Notes: generated by a model from the letters alone, not told the origin. Positions 26,779 through 36,201 are shown, numbered from the stretch's first letter. The stretch: DNA of 64,000 bases from Hominiventricola aquisgranensis (GCF_040096225.1 NZ_JBBMFC010000015.1:26146-90145); one strand, 5' to 3'. A program made the numbers and translations.

Positions 26779-29283
26779 TTACATATTGCTCAATTTCAGT
26801 TCCTCTACAATTTCCACCTTTGATACGCTTCTAACAGCAAACAGCATAGCGATACATACCATAGCGCCGACAGCCATAACTGCAAGAGCATAAATACCGC
26901 CGTTCATATAAAAAGCAAATGGTGTCATACCCGACGATATGAAGTAGTAGATAGCACAATGAATCAAAAAGCTCACAGGCAACGCAAGAACCAATGCTTT
27001 TACGCCGTACAAAACAGCTTCGAGCAATAGCGTACATTTTAATCCTTTGGCAGTCATACCAACAGAACGCAGAACAGCAAATTCGCTTCTTCTCAAATGA
27101 ATCGTATTCGAGATAGTGTTACAAACATTCAAGCTGATAATAACCGTCATCAGGATCGAGAACAGGCAGATTACCAGTTTTGCAATCGTATATACCTGTC
27201 TGGAATTATTCGTTGCGGCTGCAATGTCCACAGTTTGCGGAAATCCTCTGTCAGCCAGACATTCCATTGCTTCTTTATGCTGTGCTGTCTGTATTCTCAT
27301 TTCCACATAGGCGTTATCATCTATCAGCAAGTTAAAATAACTTAAAGGCACGATGAGGACAGCTCGATCTCTCACAAACATGGATTGGATATTTGCATTT
27401 TCTTCTGAAACGATTTCTTCCACGATAATCGGCAAGGCATCCTCGGATGCCCCCAGCGGAATGATTTCTGTTCCCGGTTCAATAAGAAACGGTGAGCCTG
27501 CAATTACCCGATTTTGTGCCGAATTATAGTATCCCATAGTCTGATTGAGCAAAATTCCATGATTGAAATTTGTCACATCCAGACTGAATCCATTTTCATC
27601 GCAAAAAGAGACAAAATGTTCTTCGTCCAATCCTACGACATATACCTCTGCTTTCGTACCATTGATAAAATATCCTTGCATATCAGGATTGATTTGTTCC
27701 TGCGAAAATTCAGCGGTCATATATCGCTGAAAAGAATAGGAAACATCCGCAGTGATATTTTCATCCGATAATGCCCCGATTGCGACAGGAATATCTTTGT
27801 ATTGAATCATCGAAATCACATCAGTATAACAGGAACCGTCCTCCTTCATATCCAAGGATGTCTGATAAAGCATAAAATCAGAGAAACTATATAAGGAAAG
27901 GGCAATTACCACCGACAAGAAAATAGAGCCGGTAATCGCTCGGAAGCGTTTTGGATTACGCTTAATATTTTTTGCTGCTAACGAACCATAAATGCCAAAA
28001 ACCAAAGAAACGATTTTTCCGTCACGGAATTTCTTTCTTGATACCGCATTGTTAGACTGGCGGATCGCTTCAATAACTGTAATTTTAGCTGCTTGCTTCA
28101 CAGGCTTTCTACTTCCGAAGTACAAAGAAGCAATGCCGGATAATCCGCTGACGAGCAGGATCAATCCGTTTACCTTCAAGGACAGTTCTACGATGCCAAA
28201 AGTGAATGTTTCTCCAAAAGCTGCCCTGACCACACTTAATAACAGAGCAGATAGCAGGATACCAACAACCAATCCAAAGGGTATGCTCACCACTCCCAAA
28301 AGGAAGGCTTCTAAATATACGCTAAGGCGTTTTTGCCCTTTTGTGGCTCCAATACTGGATAGCATTCCCATCTGCTTAATTCGTTCCTGTAAGGAAATGG
28401 AGAGGGCGTTGCTGATCATTGAAGCAGATGCAGCCATCAAAAGACAAACGACCATGACCACCAAAGCAATCAGTTTTGCAGCTCCTTTACCCCCGGTAAT
28501 TCCATGATAGACTAACAATTCCGAATGAAACTTTGCTACATGACTGTCTACTGCCGCAGCCACTTCTTCGGCTTCTGTATAGATCGAATTGGATAAATTC
28601 TTTGCCTTGACATACGCAGCAAAATCGGATGCCGTTTTGTCAACACCTGCAAAGGCATTATAGTTTGCTGCGATTTTTGAGTCATTCACATCTGACAGAA
28701 TACCAACAACTACATACGCTTTCTCTTTTGTTGGAACGAAGCTTTCTTCTTCGCCCCTATAATTTGTCAGCCCGGAAAGCTGGGCATTATATTCATCCCA
28801 AATTCTTGAACCAAGAGTTAAAGAAATCGTATCTCCAATCTCTGTATTCATGTTGTTTTTCTTCAAAAAAGATTCTGAAATAACAATCTCATTTTCATCT
28901 TGCGGGAAACGCCCTGCAAGCAAATACTGATTTAACGAAAATCTTTGGGTAAAGTTCTCGTCAATCTCGCCAACGGAGAGCATTGTACTGTTGGATTTCT
29001 CCCCGTAAAAACTGTTTCCGGCAAAGCGGAGAAGCGAAACTTCGCCTACATTGTTTTGACTATATAGCTCTTGAACCTGCTCCCAAGTCAAATCCTCCAT
29101 GTAGTAGTCATAATCGCCACCATACACTTTTTCTTTCTCTTTCAAAAAATCAACCAACGACCATCCCCCACAGAGAATAGCGGTTATCATACTGATTGAC
29201 AAAAGAATGGTTAAAAGTGTGAGTAGGGTACGCTTTTTATTCGACAACAGATTCCTGAGTGTAAGCATGAAAATCATATTCAT
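26779..29283 (-). CDS. FtsX-domain ABC permease (MacB-like)
   Basis: This 834-aa membrane protein has an N-terminal helix (about 18-40), a large extracellular region, and an FtsX domain of three helices near 270-400. A second extracellular region follows, with a C-terminal FtsX domain near 690-830. This duplicated FtsX layout belongs to MacB/LolCDE-type mechanotransmission transporters, many of which give resistance to antimicrobial peptides. Its ATG overlaps the ATPase stop by one base. The substrate is not visible; peptide or lantibiotic resistance is inferred from the adjacent two-component system. Confidence 0.85.
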   Translation of the reverse strand: MNMIFMLTLRNLLSNKKRTLLTLLTILLSISMITAILCGGWSLVDFLKEKEKVYGGDYDYYMEDLTWEQVQELYSQNNVGEVSLLRFAGNSFYGEKSNSTMLSVGEIDENFTQRFSLNQYLLAGRFPQDENEIVISESFLKKNNMNTEIGDTISLTLGSRIWDEYNAQLSGLTNYRGEEESFVPTKEKAYVVVGILSDVNDSKIAANYNAFAGVDKTASDFAAYVKAKNLSNSIYTEAEEVAAAVDSHVAKFHSELLVYHGITGGKGAAKLIALVVMVVCLLMAASASMISNALSISLQERIKQMGMLSSIGATKGQKRLSVYLEAFLLGVVSIPFGLVVGILLSALLLSVVRAAFGETFTFGIVELSLKVNGLILLVSGLSGIASLYFGSRKPVKQAAKITVIEAIRQSNNAVSRKKFRDGKIVSLVFGIYGSLAAKNIKRNPKRFRAITGSIFLSVVIALSLYSFSDFMLYQTSLDMKEDGSCYTDVISMIQYKDIPVAIGALSDENITADVSYSFQRYMTAEFSQEQINPDMQGYFINGTKAEVYVVGLDEEHFVSFCDENGFSLDVTNFNHGILLNQTMGYYNSAQNRVIAGSPFLIEPGTEIIPLGASEDALPIIVEEIVSEENANIQSMFVRDRAVLIVPLSYFNLLIDDNAYVEMRIQTAQHKEAMECLADRGFPQTVDIAAATNNSRQVYTIAKLVICLFSILMTVIISLNVCNTISNTIHLRRSEFAVLRSVGMTAKGLKCTLLLEAVLYGVKALVLALPVSFLIHCAIYYFISSGMTPFAFYMNGGIYALAVMAVGAMVCIAMLFAVRSVSKVEIVEELKLSNM

Positions 29284-29963
29284 CAGCGTATCACCTCATC
29301 CCTCACAAGTCTGCCATCCTGAATTTCCAGAATACGGTCTGCCTGCATTGCGATTTCACGGTCATGGGTAATCAGGATCATTGTCTGGCGATAGACTTCA
29401 TTGGATTCACGCAGAAGTTTCATAATATCCCTTGTGTTCTCCGTGTCCAGATTTCCCGTTGGCTCATCCGCAAGGATAATCGCAGGTGCGTTAATCAACG
29501 CTCGTCCGATTGCCACTCTTTGTTGTTGACCGCCGGATAACTGACTTGGCAGGTGCTTTCTACGCTTTACCAGTTTGAGTGTGGATAGCAGTTCTTTCAA
29601 ACGCTCCTGATTGATTTTACGCCCATCCAATCGAATCGGCAGCGTGATATTTTCCTCGACAGTCAAAACCGGGATCAGATTATAAAACTGATAGACAAGC
29701 CCAACCTGCCTTCTTCTGAATACAGCCAATTCATCTTCATTTTGCTCATAAACATCCTGTCCATCCACAAATACTTTTCCCGAAGTCGGTCTGTCAACAC
29801 CACCTAAAATGTGCAACAGGGTAGACTTGCCAGACCCAGATGCTCCAATGATTGCAACAAACTCTCCTTTATCGACGGAAAAAGAAACATCTGACAAAGC
29901 ATGGACAGGAGCATTGTCCATTTCATAGGTTTTGCAGATATTCTCTACTCTTAATATCTCCAT
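29283..29963 (-). CDS. ABC transporter ATPase (MacB/LolD type)
   Basis: This 226-aa ATPase has Walker A GASGSGKST (about 40), Q-loop, signature LSGGQQQR (about 140), Walker B ILADEPTGNLD and the His switch THD. I preferred ATG 29963, with GGAGG eight bases before it, over ATG 29990. It forms the energizing dimer for the FtsX permease that follows. The promoter upstream carries an 11-bp-phased direct repeat, so control by the adjacent response regulator is likely. Confidence 0.9.
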   Translation of the reverse strand: MEILRVENICKTYEMDNAPVHALSDVSFSVDKGEFVAIIGASGSGKSTLLHILGGVDRPTSGKVFVDGQDVYEQNEDELAVFRRRQVGLVYQFYNLIPVLTVEENITLPIRLDGRKINQERLKELLSTLKLVKRRKHLPSQLSGGQQQRVAIGRALINAPAIILADEPTGNLDTENTRDIMKLLRESNEVYRQTMILITHDREIAMQADRILEIQDGRLVRDEVIR

Positions 29964-29993
29964 AAAAAGTTCCTCCATATATTTTTGCAATTC

Positions 29994-30036
29994 AGTATAG
30001 CAAAGCCAAGTGACTGCTTCATTACTTTTTCATTAC
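29994..30036 (-). promoter_or_regulatory. Exporter promoter with response-regulator direct repeats
   Basis: On the minus strand a -10 TATACT (29999-29994) is preceded by two copies of GTAATGAA whose starts are 11 bp apart (30036-30029 and 30025-30018). The second overlaps the -35 position, and no good -35 hexamer exists. Half-sites spaced by one helical turn are typical for OmpR-family activators, here presumably the regulator at 31073-31741. Confidence 0.6.
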
Positions 30037-30063
30037 AAAAATGTCACTTAAAAAGGGGCTGCA

Positions 30064-31071
30064 TTAAGCAGTCCCCCGATAAAAGCAGATTTCAAATTTT
30101 GCACCGCCTGACTCCCGATTTTTCGCTTGGATGACACCACCCTGATTGACAATGATCGTCTTTGCCAGAGCCAACCCCAAACCGGCATTACCGATTGTAG
30201 AGCCACTTCCTTGATAAAATCGGTCAAATAAATGGGGGATGTCTTTTTCCTGAAAACCTGTTCCGCTATCCTCTATAATGATCTGTGTCAAAAGAGGTCT
30301 TTCTATTGCCTTGATTTCGATAGTGCTGCCCTCTGGTGAATGTTCGATACAGTTTTTGATTACATTCCCCAAGGCTTCAGCAGTCCAATCAGTATCAAGA
30401 GATAGTTTTAATTCTGCCGGAATCACTTGCGTGATTGTCTGCATTTTTAATTCTGCCGCAATCTCCAGAGGACGAATTGCTTTTTCTACCACATCTTTTA
30501 AGTATACCGCCTGTGGCTTTAGAGTAATCGTTCCTGCATCCAGCTTGGATATTTTCAGAAGTGTGGCTATCAGCCACTCCATTCTTGATAAGAGCATAGT
30601 CTGTTCGCGGATCAGCTCATACCTTTCTTCGTCAGTCAGTTCCTCATTACACAGAGAAGCATTTAAGATATTCAGCGATGTCAAAGGTGTTTTTAATTGA
30701 TGTGAAATATCGGCTAAAGCATTTGCCAAATTACCTTTCTCCATTTTCAGAGCTTCTGCCTGTTCAATAAGCCGTCTTGTCATCTTGGATATTTCATCAT
30801 GTAAAACAGATAACTCACCTTCTTGAAACTGCCCAAAAGAAATTTTTTCATCTCCATGTAACAGCCTATCAATATGCAAACTAAAATCAGCAATTTTCTT
30901 GTATCTCTGATATGTGAAAAAGAGGGAAACTGCACTGGATGAAATGATAGCCGACAGAACAATCCACACAGCTTTGCTATCAACGATAATGCCAATGCCG
31001 CCCCAAAATAGAATAAGAATACTGCTGACAACAATTTGCCTTTTAACTTCTTTATTTCTGATAAAGTCCAT
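30064..31071 (-). CDS. Sensor histidine kinase with two closely spaced membrane helices
   Basis: This 335-aa kinase has two helices (about residues 14-32 and 36-54) with only a few residues outside, as in intramembrane-sensing kinases. The phosphoacceptor H box ALADISHQLKTPLTSL is near 125-140. An ATPase domain follows, with N box NVIKNCIEHS, G boxes EDSGTGF and GNAGLGLALA. ATG 31071 (GGTGGG before it) lies just behind the regulator stop. Like BceS-type kinases it probably senses the state of the neighbouring exporter. Confidence 0.9.
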   Translation of the reverse strand: MDFIRNKEVKRQIVVSSILILFWGGIGIIVDSKAVWIVLSAIISSSAVSLFFTYQRYKKIADFSLHIDRLLHGDEKISFGQFQEGELSVLHDEISKMTRRLIEQAEALKMEKGNLANALADISHQLKTPLTSLNILNASLCNEELTDEERYELIREQTMLLSRMEWLIATLLKISKLDAGTITLKPQAVYLKDVVEKAIRPLEIAAELKMQTITQVIPAELKLSLDTDWTAEALGNVIKNCIEHSPEGSTIEIKAIERPLLTQIIIEDSGTGFQEKDIPHLFDRFYQGSGSTIGNAGLGLALAKTIIVNQGGVIQAKNRESGGAKFEICFYRGTA

Positions 31072-31072
31072 A

Positions 31073-31741
31073 TCAACCCACCTTATAGCCAAGCCCACGA
31101 ACGGTAATTATGATTTCCGGCTCCTGCGGATTGGTTTCAATTTTGTCACGTAGCCTTTTCATATAGACAGTCAATGTATTATCATTGATAAACTCCCCAG
31201 TAGTGTCCCATAAAAGCTCCAACAATCTTCTGCGAGAAAGGACAATACCTTTGTTACGCAAAAAGACTAACAGCAACTTATATTCCATAGCAGACAACAA
31301 AATCTCTTTCCCATTCTTTGATACGGTTGCTTGATTTGTGTCCACAACTAAGTCGAGGTAACTGATAATGTTTTGTGTGTTCTTAGTTCTCCTTAATACG
31401 CTGTTGATCCTTGAAAGCAGTTCTCTTGGTCTGAACGGTTTGCTGATATAATCGTCAGCCCCCATATCTAACCCAGCCACAACACTATATTCATCATCAG
31501 AAGCCGTTAAGAAAATAACTGGCATAGTTCCTCTTTCTTTAATTGCAGAACAAACAGAAAAACCATTTCCGTTTGATAATTGAATGTCCACCAAGGCTAT
31601 ATCGTATTGGTCGCTATCCAATTTTTCTATTGCTTCTTTTTGACCGGGAGCATTTTCGATTTTGAACCCTTCATTTCCTAAATAGTCTGATAATGAGGAT
31701 ACGATACTTTGGTCATCCTCCACTAATAACAATTTACTCAT
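31073..31741 (-). CDS. OmpR/PhoB-family response regulator
   Basis: This 222-aa protein has a receiver domain with the acidic pocket VEDD, phosphoacceptor Asp in IALVDIQLS (about residue 51) and Lys in SKPFRPREL (about 101). A C-terminal winged helix follows. It is encoded immediately before the kinase and overlaps a small HTH protein gene by 4 bp. Likely targets are the phased repeats before the exporter ATPase. Confidence 0.92.
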   Translation of the reverse strand: MSKLLLVEDDQSIVSSLSDYLGNEGFKIENAPGQKEAIEKLDSDQYDIALVDIQLSNGNGFSVCSAIKERGTMPVIFLTASDDEYSVVAGLDMGADDYISKPFRPRELLSRINSVLRRTKNTQNIISYLDLVVDTNQATVSKNGKEILLSAMEYKLLLVFLRNKGIVLSRRRLLELLWDTTGEFINDNTLTVYMKRLRDKIETNPQEPEIIITVRGLGYKVG

Positions 31742-31950
31742 CGTGTGTTCTCCTTGTTGTCAGCTATAAATTCATTTTTATTTTGTTTATATCTTCCATC
31801 AGCCGGCTTTTGGGCATCTTGGGGAATTAGCCATGCACGAGGTAGCCGAACAATTCCATCAATGCGATTCTCCTCACACAGCTTTTGAACACGACGCACC
31901 GATATTCCCCAAAGTTTAGCCGCATCCTGTACTGTCATGTATTCAAACAT
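31738..31950 (-). CDS. Small helix-turn-helix DNA-binding protein (MerR/excisionase-like fold)
   Basis: This 70-aa protein has a winged HTH of the DNA-binding type found in excisionases (MTVQDAAKLWGISVRRVQKLCEENRI). Its stop overlaps the response regulator start (ATGA). The basic tail is short and polar. It is first in the regulatory operon, so it may regulate that operon or the element itself. Role not determined. Confidence 0.75.
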   Translation of the reverse strand: MFEYMTVQDAAKLWGISVRRVQKLCEENRIDGIVRLPRAWLIPQDAQKPADGRYKQNKNEFIADNKENTR

Positions 31951-32284
31951 AGTTTACCTCCGCATCAAATAGTTATATATATTATATACGCACAAACGAA
32001 CAATATCAATGGGCTGTTTGTAAACACTTAAACACTAACTGTGTACGAATTAACTCGGCGCTAACAATTTCCGTCATCCTGTTTCGGATATTATTTATTT
32101 TTCCACCCAACCCATTCTGTCCGGGCAGCTACCTTTAATTTTTTGTTACGCCTCCTCTGCTGCGAGCAACTCTACCAAAACCGAAGGACCATATTTTCAG
32201 ACTGCCGAGCGACCTCGACTGGTGCCAAACGATTTTGCTGAGGCGATAGAAAATAGAATTGCAATGTACTATAATAAAGGTGTG
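31951..32284. other. AT-rich intergenic region between divergent regulatory operons
   Basis: It holds the start of the HTH-regulator-kinase operon (AT-rich TATATATATTATATAC near 31975) on one side and leads to the ECF sigma promoter on the other. I see no gene. Confidence 0.4.
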
Positions 32285-32340
32285 AAATTTTCCCTCGCTT
32301 CTGTAAGATTGTCCGCCAGATCCATAGTACATAGGTGAGG
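32285..32340 (+). promoter_or_regulatory. Conserved promoter block of the ECF sigma gene in element C
   Basis: A 56-nt block with AAATTTTC, CTGTAAGATT, ATCCATAGTACAT and GGTGAGG is nearly identical to the block at 53492-53546 before the related ECF sigma gene of element B. Conservation outside coding DNA in two elements points to an autoregulated ECF promoter, with CTGTAAGATT the best -35 candidate. Confidence 0.6.
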
Positions 32341-32351
32341 AGGTGGATACC

Positions 32352-32912
32352 TTGTTAGAGGATGTGAAGATCATTGAACTGTTCTTTGCTCGTACTGAGC
32401 AGGCAATAGCTGAACTTGCTGCAAAATACGGTTCAACTTGCAAAAGAATTGCAAACAACATTTTGAAATGCGAACCCGACGCAGAAGAATGTGTAAATGA
32501 TACATACCTTGCTGCGTGGAATGCAATTCCTCCAGAAAGACCTGACCCACTCAGAACCTATATTTTTCGTATTACCCGCAATATCGCTACCGCAAAATAC
32601 CACGCAAATACTGCACTAAAGCGAAACAGTTACTATGATGTTGCACTTGATGAGTTGGAAGAGTGCCTAACTTCTGCATCTACTATTGAACAGGAAGTGG
32701 ATGCAAAGGAGCTGTCACAGGAAATTGATCGTTTCCTTGACAGCTTGGATCAGGAAAGCAGGGTTATGTTTGTAGCAAGGTATTGGTACTCAGATAGCAT
32801 TACAGAAATTGCAAAGAGGCTTCGTACAACAAATAACAATGTGTCTGTTCGCCTTTCCCGAATCAGAAGCAAACTTAAAAATCATTTACAGAAAGCGGGG
32901 TATGATTTATGA
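32352..32912 (+). CDS. ECF-type RNA polymerase sigma factor (element C)
   Basis: This 186-aa protein has sigma region 2 (about 20-85; DAEECVNDTYLAAWN, TYIFRITRNIA) and region 4 HTH (about 130-180; YWYSDSITEIAKRL). I chose TTG 32352, with GAGGAGG seven bases before it. It aligns with the TTG start of its relative at 52913-53470, while a GTG at 32343 overlaps the ribosome site. The gene overlaps its anti-sigma partner by 4 bp. Signal and targets unknown. Confidence 0.85.
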   Translation: MLEDVKIIELFFARTEQAIAELAAKYGSTCKRIANNILKCEPDAEECVNDTYLAAWNAIPPERPDPLRTYIFRITRNIATAKYHANTALKRNSYYDVALDELEECLTSASTIEQEVDAKELSQEIDRFLDSLDQESRVMFVARYWYSDSITEIAKRLRTTNNNVSVRLSRIRSKLKNHLQKAGYDL

Positions 32913-33577
32913 CACGAAAGAACATCTCTGACGCCGTTGGTGGCATTGGTAGCCGTCATATCGAAGAAACGGCGAGTTATCAGGCAAAGAAACAAAAAAG
33001 CATTTGGCTGAAATTTGGGGCAATTGCTGCGTGTCTCTGTCTAATCGTGGTGGGAGTGTTTAGTATGGGATTATTCGGCAAAAGTACAGAAACAGCTACA
33101 TTAGGTGATGGAACTACCATATCTTTCACTAAAGCAGATACGGTAGCCTCTGCTCTGAGTTTGAACTTGCAAGCACGAGCATTGACCAAAGATGAGGTTC
33201 AGACTATTTTCGGTGATCTTCCGATTTCCGGAGATGCCCTCTTTACCTTGGACGATGTAGCATTTGTTGGCTTTGATGGTCATTACAGCGATATGAAATT
33301 TGTTGTTTCGCTGTCTGGGAACAATCTTATGGATACTACCGTAATTGGCAAGGGAAATGTATCTATGGTTGGAGATACGCCAGTTAAAGCTGGCTACTTC
33401 GTTACAAATGCAAACAGCGAAGGAATTAAGACTGTGATCTATTACGCCTATATCACATTTGATAACTATTCCATCTATATCGAAAATGCAGGCGGAGAAA
33501 GTGAAAGAGAGGCTGTTCGAGCGGAACTGATGGCAGCACTTGATAAGTTGTTGGAAAACTCTTTTGATTTTAAGTGA
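32909..33577 (+). CDS. Membrane anti-sigma-like partner of the ECF factor (element C)
   Basis: This 222-aa protein has a short cytoplasmic N-terminal motif (MTRKNISDAVGGIGSRHIEE), one membrane helix (about 34-54) and an extracellular domain without recognised family. The N-terminal motif is shared with the 412-aa partner of the other ECF factor (51678-52916), which argues for a sigma-binding region there. Anti-sigma role is inferred from coupling and topology. Confidence 0.65.
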   Translation: MTRKNISDAVGGIGSRHIEETASYQAKKQKSIWLKFGAIAACLCLIVVGVFSMGLFGKSTETATLGDGTTISFTKADTVASALSLNLQARALTKDEVQTIFGDLPISGDALFTLDDVAFVGFDGHYSDMKFVVSLSGNNLMDTTVIGKGNVSMVGDTPVKAGYFVTNANSEGIKTVIYYAYITFDNYSIYIENAGGESEREAVRAELMAALDKLLENSFDFK

Positions 33578-33598
33578 TAGAATTCGATTAAATATTGC

Positions 33599-33636
33599 AA
33601 GCACCGGTATGGAAAACCCATACCGGTGCTTATTTT
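33599..33636 (+). terminator. Terminator after the ECF/anti-sigma operon
   Basis: AAGCACCGGTATGG (33599-33612) pairs perfectly with CCATACCGGTGCTT (33618-33631), followed by ATTTT. Confidence 0.85.
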
Positions 33637-33710
33637 ACGCTTGACGTATAGGGATTATCTCCATCCCCCTATGTCACAGACTTCACCTGAAGTTTCAACC
33701 TCCAGCACTT

Positions 33711-35408
33711 TTAACGTTCCATATCTCTGTTTTTCATCTTACGCTCAAGCCGCTCCGATCGCCGCCTTTGCCGCAGTTCTCGATCCATTGTCTTTTCCTG
33801 TGCATATTCGTCAAGATAGCCAGACACATCCCGTAGGCCACTCTCCATCAACCACCAACTGAACTTGTCGCCATAAGCCGCTTCAATGCGTTGGGCTGCT
33901 GCTTTCTCTCTGTCAGGTCGAAGTGCCTTCCGCTCCAGATAAAGCTGCAAGGAATCAAAGCCGGAAGCTTGCTCTTTCAGCTCGGCATACTCAGACAATG
34001 CAGCCTCCAGCTCTCCGGCATACTTATTCTCCTGCGCCTCAAGCCGTTTGAGATTATCTTCATAGCGGTCAATCTGGCGCTGGAAGATATCGCTTGTGGC
34101 GTCCTCTGGGTATTCCAGAGAATGAAGCAGCATAGCCTTTTCGCTTTTTAGCTCCTCTAACTTTTCCGTCAACTCGGCTATTTTGGAGGCAAGCTCACGG
34201 TGCCTGACAAAGTGGATCGCAGGAAGGGATTTCTTTTCAGCCAGTAGGGACTTCCGTTCTTTGGTTGTTTCCTTTATCTGCTGCACAAGGGAGCGGTACT
34301 GTGCCAGATTTGGCTTCAGAATATTCAAGGCACCGGTCATCTGTTTCTTGCTGCTGCGGATATGCCCTAACTGATAGCAGAAGATCAGCATATTTTCCCG
34401 CAGCTTTTCCAACGCTTCTGCAATAGCGGGCAGCGTGTTCTTCACCGCCTCCGTAATTTTCTTGAACTGCGCCTTCAGTTCCCGCAGGAGCCTGTTGTCC
34501 GCCTTGATCTGACGGTTGAGTTCGCACCTGTCGGACACGATACCTTTCTGTTCCAAAGCACGGGCAATCACGCCCTCGTGGATGGTGGGCTGCTCGTCAA
34601 TGCCTCGCTCGACAAAGCTGCGGTGGTCGATGCGCTCCTCATGACCGTATCGCTCCAAATATTTGTTTGTCACATCTGCCCATGCTTTGCGCCAGATAAG
34701 GAGCTGTTCCTCGCTGTTCCAGCGTTCAGAAATGGGATTCTGTCTCCCGTATTTGGTGCTTTTGGGATACTTGCTGGCACGCTCATATCCATGTTCCTCA
34801 GCTGCGGATGGTGTCATATACACTTTCTTCCTGCCTACCTTGTACTGGTACTGTTTCTCCCATCCGTCAGCCTGTGCAGCCTTAAACTCGGCAGCGGTAA
34901 AGCCCCGTTCCTCACCGTCACGGCTGCAGAGATATTCCTTCTCCGTTTTGTATTGCCATTTGCCGCTTTCATCAAGCGGGCGCACCGTCAAGAGAATGTG
35001 GGCATGTGGATTATGACCCGGTGGATCAGGATCGTGGATTGCCAGATCGGCGCACATCCCGTCTGCGACAAATTGGTTTTGTACGAAGTCCGTCAACAGC
35101 GTCTGCCATTGCTCTAGGGACAACTCTATGGGCAGGGCTACCACAAACTCACGGGCTAAGCGGCTGTCCTTGGTTTTCTCGTTTTCCTCCACGGCGTTCC
35201 AGAGAACCTCTCGGTCTTGCCATGCGGGTGGGGCCATGTCCGGCAGGAATACCTCCTGCCACACAAGCCCCTGCTTTCGGGTGTAATCGTGCTGTACTCC
35301 GTCATAGTCATTGAGGATGTGGGAGCAGCTGAGATAAGCGGAGGCTGCACAGGCGGAGCGTCCGGCTCCCCGGCTGACCACCTTTGCCTCCAAGTGGTAA
35401 ATTGCCAT
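33711..35408 (-). CDS. MOBQ-type relaxase (MobA/MobL family) of element C
   Basis: This 565-aa protein has the MobA/MobL N-terminal domain (about 1-215). A candidate catalytic Tyr lies in CAASAYLSC (about 25), and the histidine motif DPPGHNPHAHILLT is near 128. The C-terminal half is a long charged coiled coil. It nicks the oriT found 300 bp upstream, which has the RSF1010-like core. As element C has no secretion genes, transfer must use the ICE or another conjugative system. Confidence 0.92.
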   Translation of the reverse strand: MAIYHLEAKVVSRGAGRSACAASAYLSCSHILNDYDGVQHDYTRKQGLVWQEVFLPDMAPPAWQDREVLWNAVEENEKTKDSRLAREFVVALPIELSLEQWQTLLTDFVQNQFVADGMCADLAIHDPDPPGHNPHAHILLTVRPLDESGKWQYKTEKEYLCSRDGEERGFTAAEFKAAQADGWEKQYQYKVGRKKVYMTPSAAEEHGYERASKYPKSTKYGRQNPISERWNSEEQLLIWRKAWADVTNKYLERYGHEERIDHRSFVERGIDEQPTIHEGVIARALEQKGIVSDRCELNRQIKADNRLLRELKAQFKKITEAVKNTLPAIAEALEKLRENMLIFCYQLGHIRSSKKQMTGALNILKPNLAQYRSLVQQIKETTKERKSLLAEKKSLPAIHFVRHRELASKIAELTEKLEELKSEKAMLLHSLEYPEDATSDIFQRQIDRYEDNLKRLEAQENKYAGELEAALSEYAELKEQASGFDSLQLYLERKALRPDREKAAAQRIEAAYGDKFSWWLMESGLRDVSGYLDEYAQEKTMDRELRQRRRSERLERKMKNRDMER

Positions 35409-35720
35409 TTGCGTTCACCTCGATTCGTATTTTGTGAGGGGGTGGTAAAACGCCACCCCTTGGTTTCTGTTTCTCTTTGCAAAGAGAAAATGGGCTGCAT
35501 TGCTGCCCATATCTGCGATAAAGCTGCCGGTGGCAGGTTTTCGCAGGCAGGAGGCGGGCAGAGTATCTGCCGGATTGGTGCGACAAGCAGCAATCTCTGC
35601 ATCAGCAGAAGCGCCGACTGCACAGGGAATGCTGACTTGCGGCATTTCCTGCCCTCTCTGGAGAAGTGTCCGATGGACAGTTCGTGAAGAGCGCACGAGC
35701 CCGACCAACGGAAGGGATAC

Positions 35721-35758
35721 CACCGCCTGCTTCGCAGGTGGTGAGTAAGTGCGCCCTT
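35721..35758. other. oriT: oriT of element C, RSF1010/MOBQ type
   Basis: An inverted repeat (CACCGCCTGC / GCAGGTGGTG, 35721-35742, one G:T pair) is followed by TAAGTGCGCCCTT (35746-35758). That core matches the nick region of RSF1010/R1162-family origins, where relaxase cuts after TAAGTGCG. It lies just upstream of a MOBQ relaxase gene, as expected. The rest of 35409-35809 has no gene I can support. Confidence 0.82.
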
Positions 35759-35809
35759 CGGGATAAAAAAGGAAGGGACGCCCCGGTTGCCCGGAACGCC
35801 CCTCGCAGA

Positions 35810-36016
35810 TTAGTGTAGCTTCTCATATAACAAGTCCTCTAATTTTTCAAGCTCCATTTGCTGAGCCTCTGGAAATACTTTCTCCAAAACAGCGCCCTCC
35901 TGAATCAAGCGTCTGGTACGGGCCTTTCGCTCTTTCGCCCGATCCCGCATTTGTGCCTCCTCCAATCGGTGCTTGGCCTGCAATTCTTCCTTGGTCATGA
36001 TCTTTTTATTTGCCAT
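35810..36016 (-). CDS. Small charged mobilization-associated protein (DUF3847-like)
   Basis: This 68-aa, mostly helical protein is very rich in Lys, Arg and Glu (KEELQAKHRLEEAQMRDRAKER). Small proteins of this kind (DUF3847) lie beside MobA/MobL relaxases in Clostridia elements, and it sits across the oriT from the relaxase. It may be a relaxosome component. ATG 36016 follows AAAGGAG. Confidence 0.65.
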   Translation of the reverse strand: MANKKIMTKEELQAKHRLEEAQMRDRAKERKARTRRLIQEGAVLEKVFPEAQQMELEKLEDLLYEKLH

Positions 36017-36055
36017 ATCTGGCTCCTTTCTGCCGCTGGGCGGCTTCGTGATAGT

Positions 36056-36097
36056 AAAAAGCAGGGAACTGGTATCACACAGATACCAACTCCCTGC
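36056..36097 (-). terminator. Terminator of the parMR operon
   Basis: A 16-bp stem with two mismatched positions (GCAGGGA...GGTATC against GATACC...TCCCTGC, loop ACACA; 36061-36097) is followed on the minus strand by TTTTT (36060-36056). It lies between parR and the DUF3847-like gene. Confidence 0.75.
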
Positions 36098-36201
36098 AGA
36101 ACTGATGGTAAATTGTTTTCCTCATTCTGAGAATTGCCAATTTGGTAGCAAAGACGGATTGTATTGCCACCAACATAGTAGTAAAATCAAGAAAAGTAAT
36201 T

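Noticed and set aside
35415..35723. Minus-strand frame between the MOBQ relaxase and the DUF3847-like gene
   Set aside because: It overlaps the oriT and resembles no protein; treated as noncoding transfer origin.
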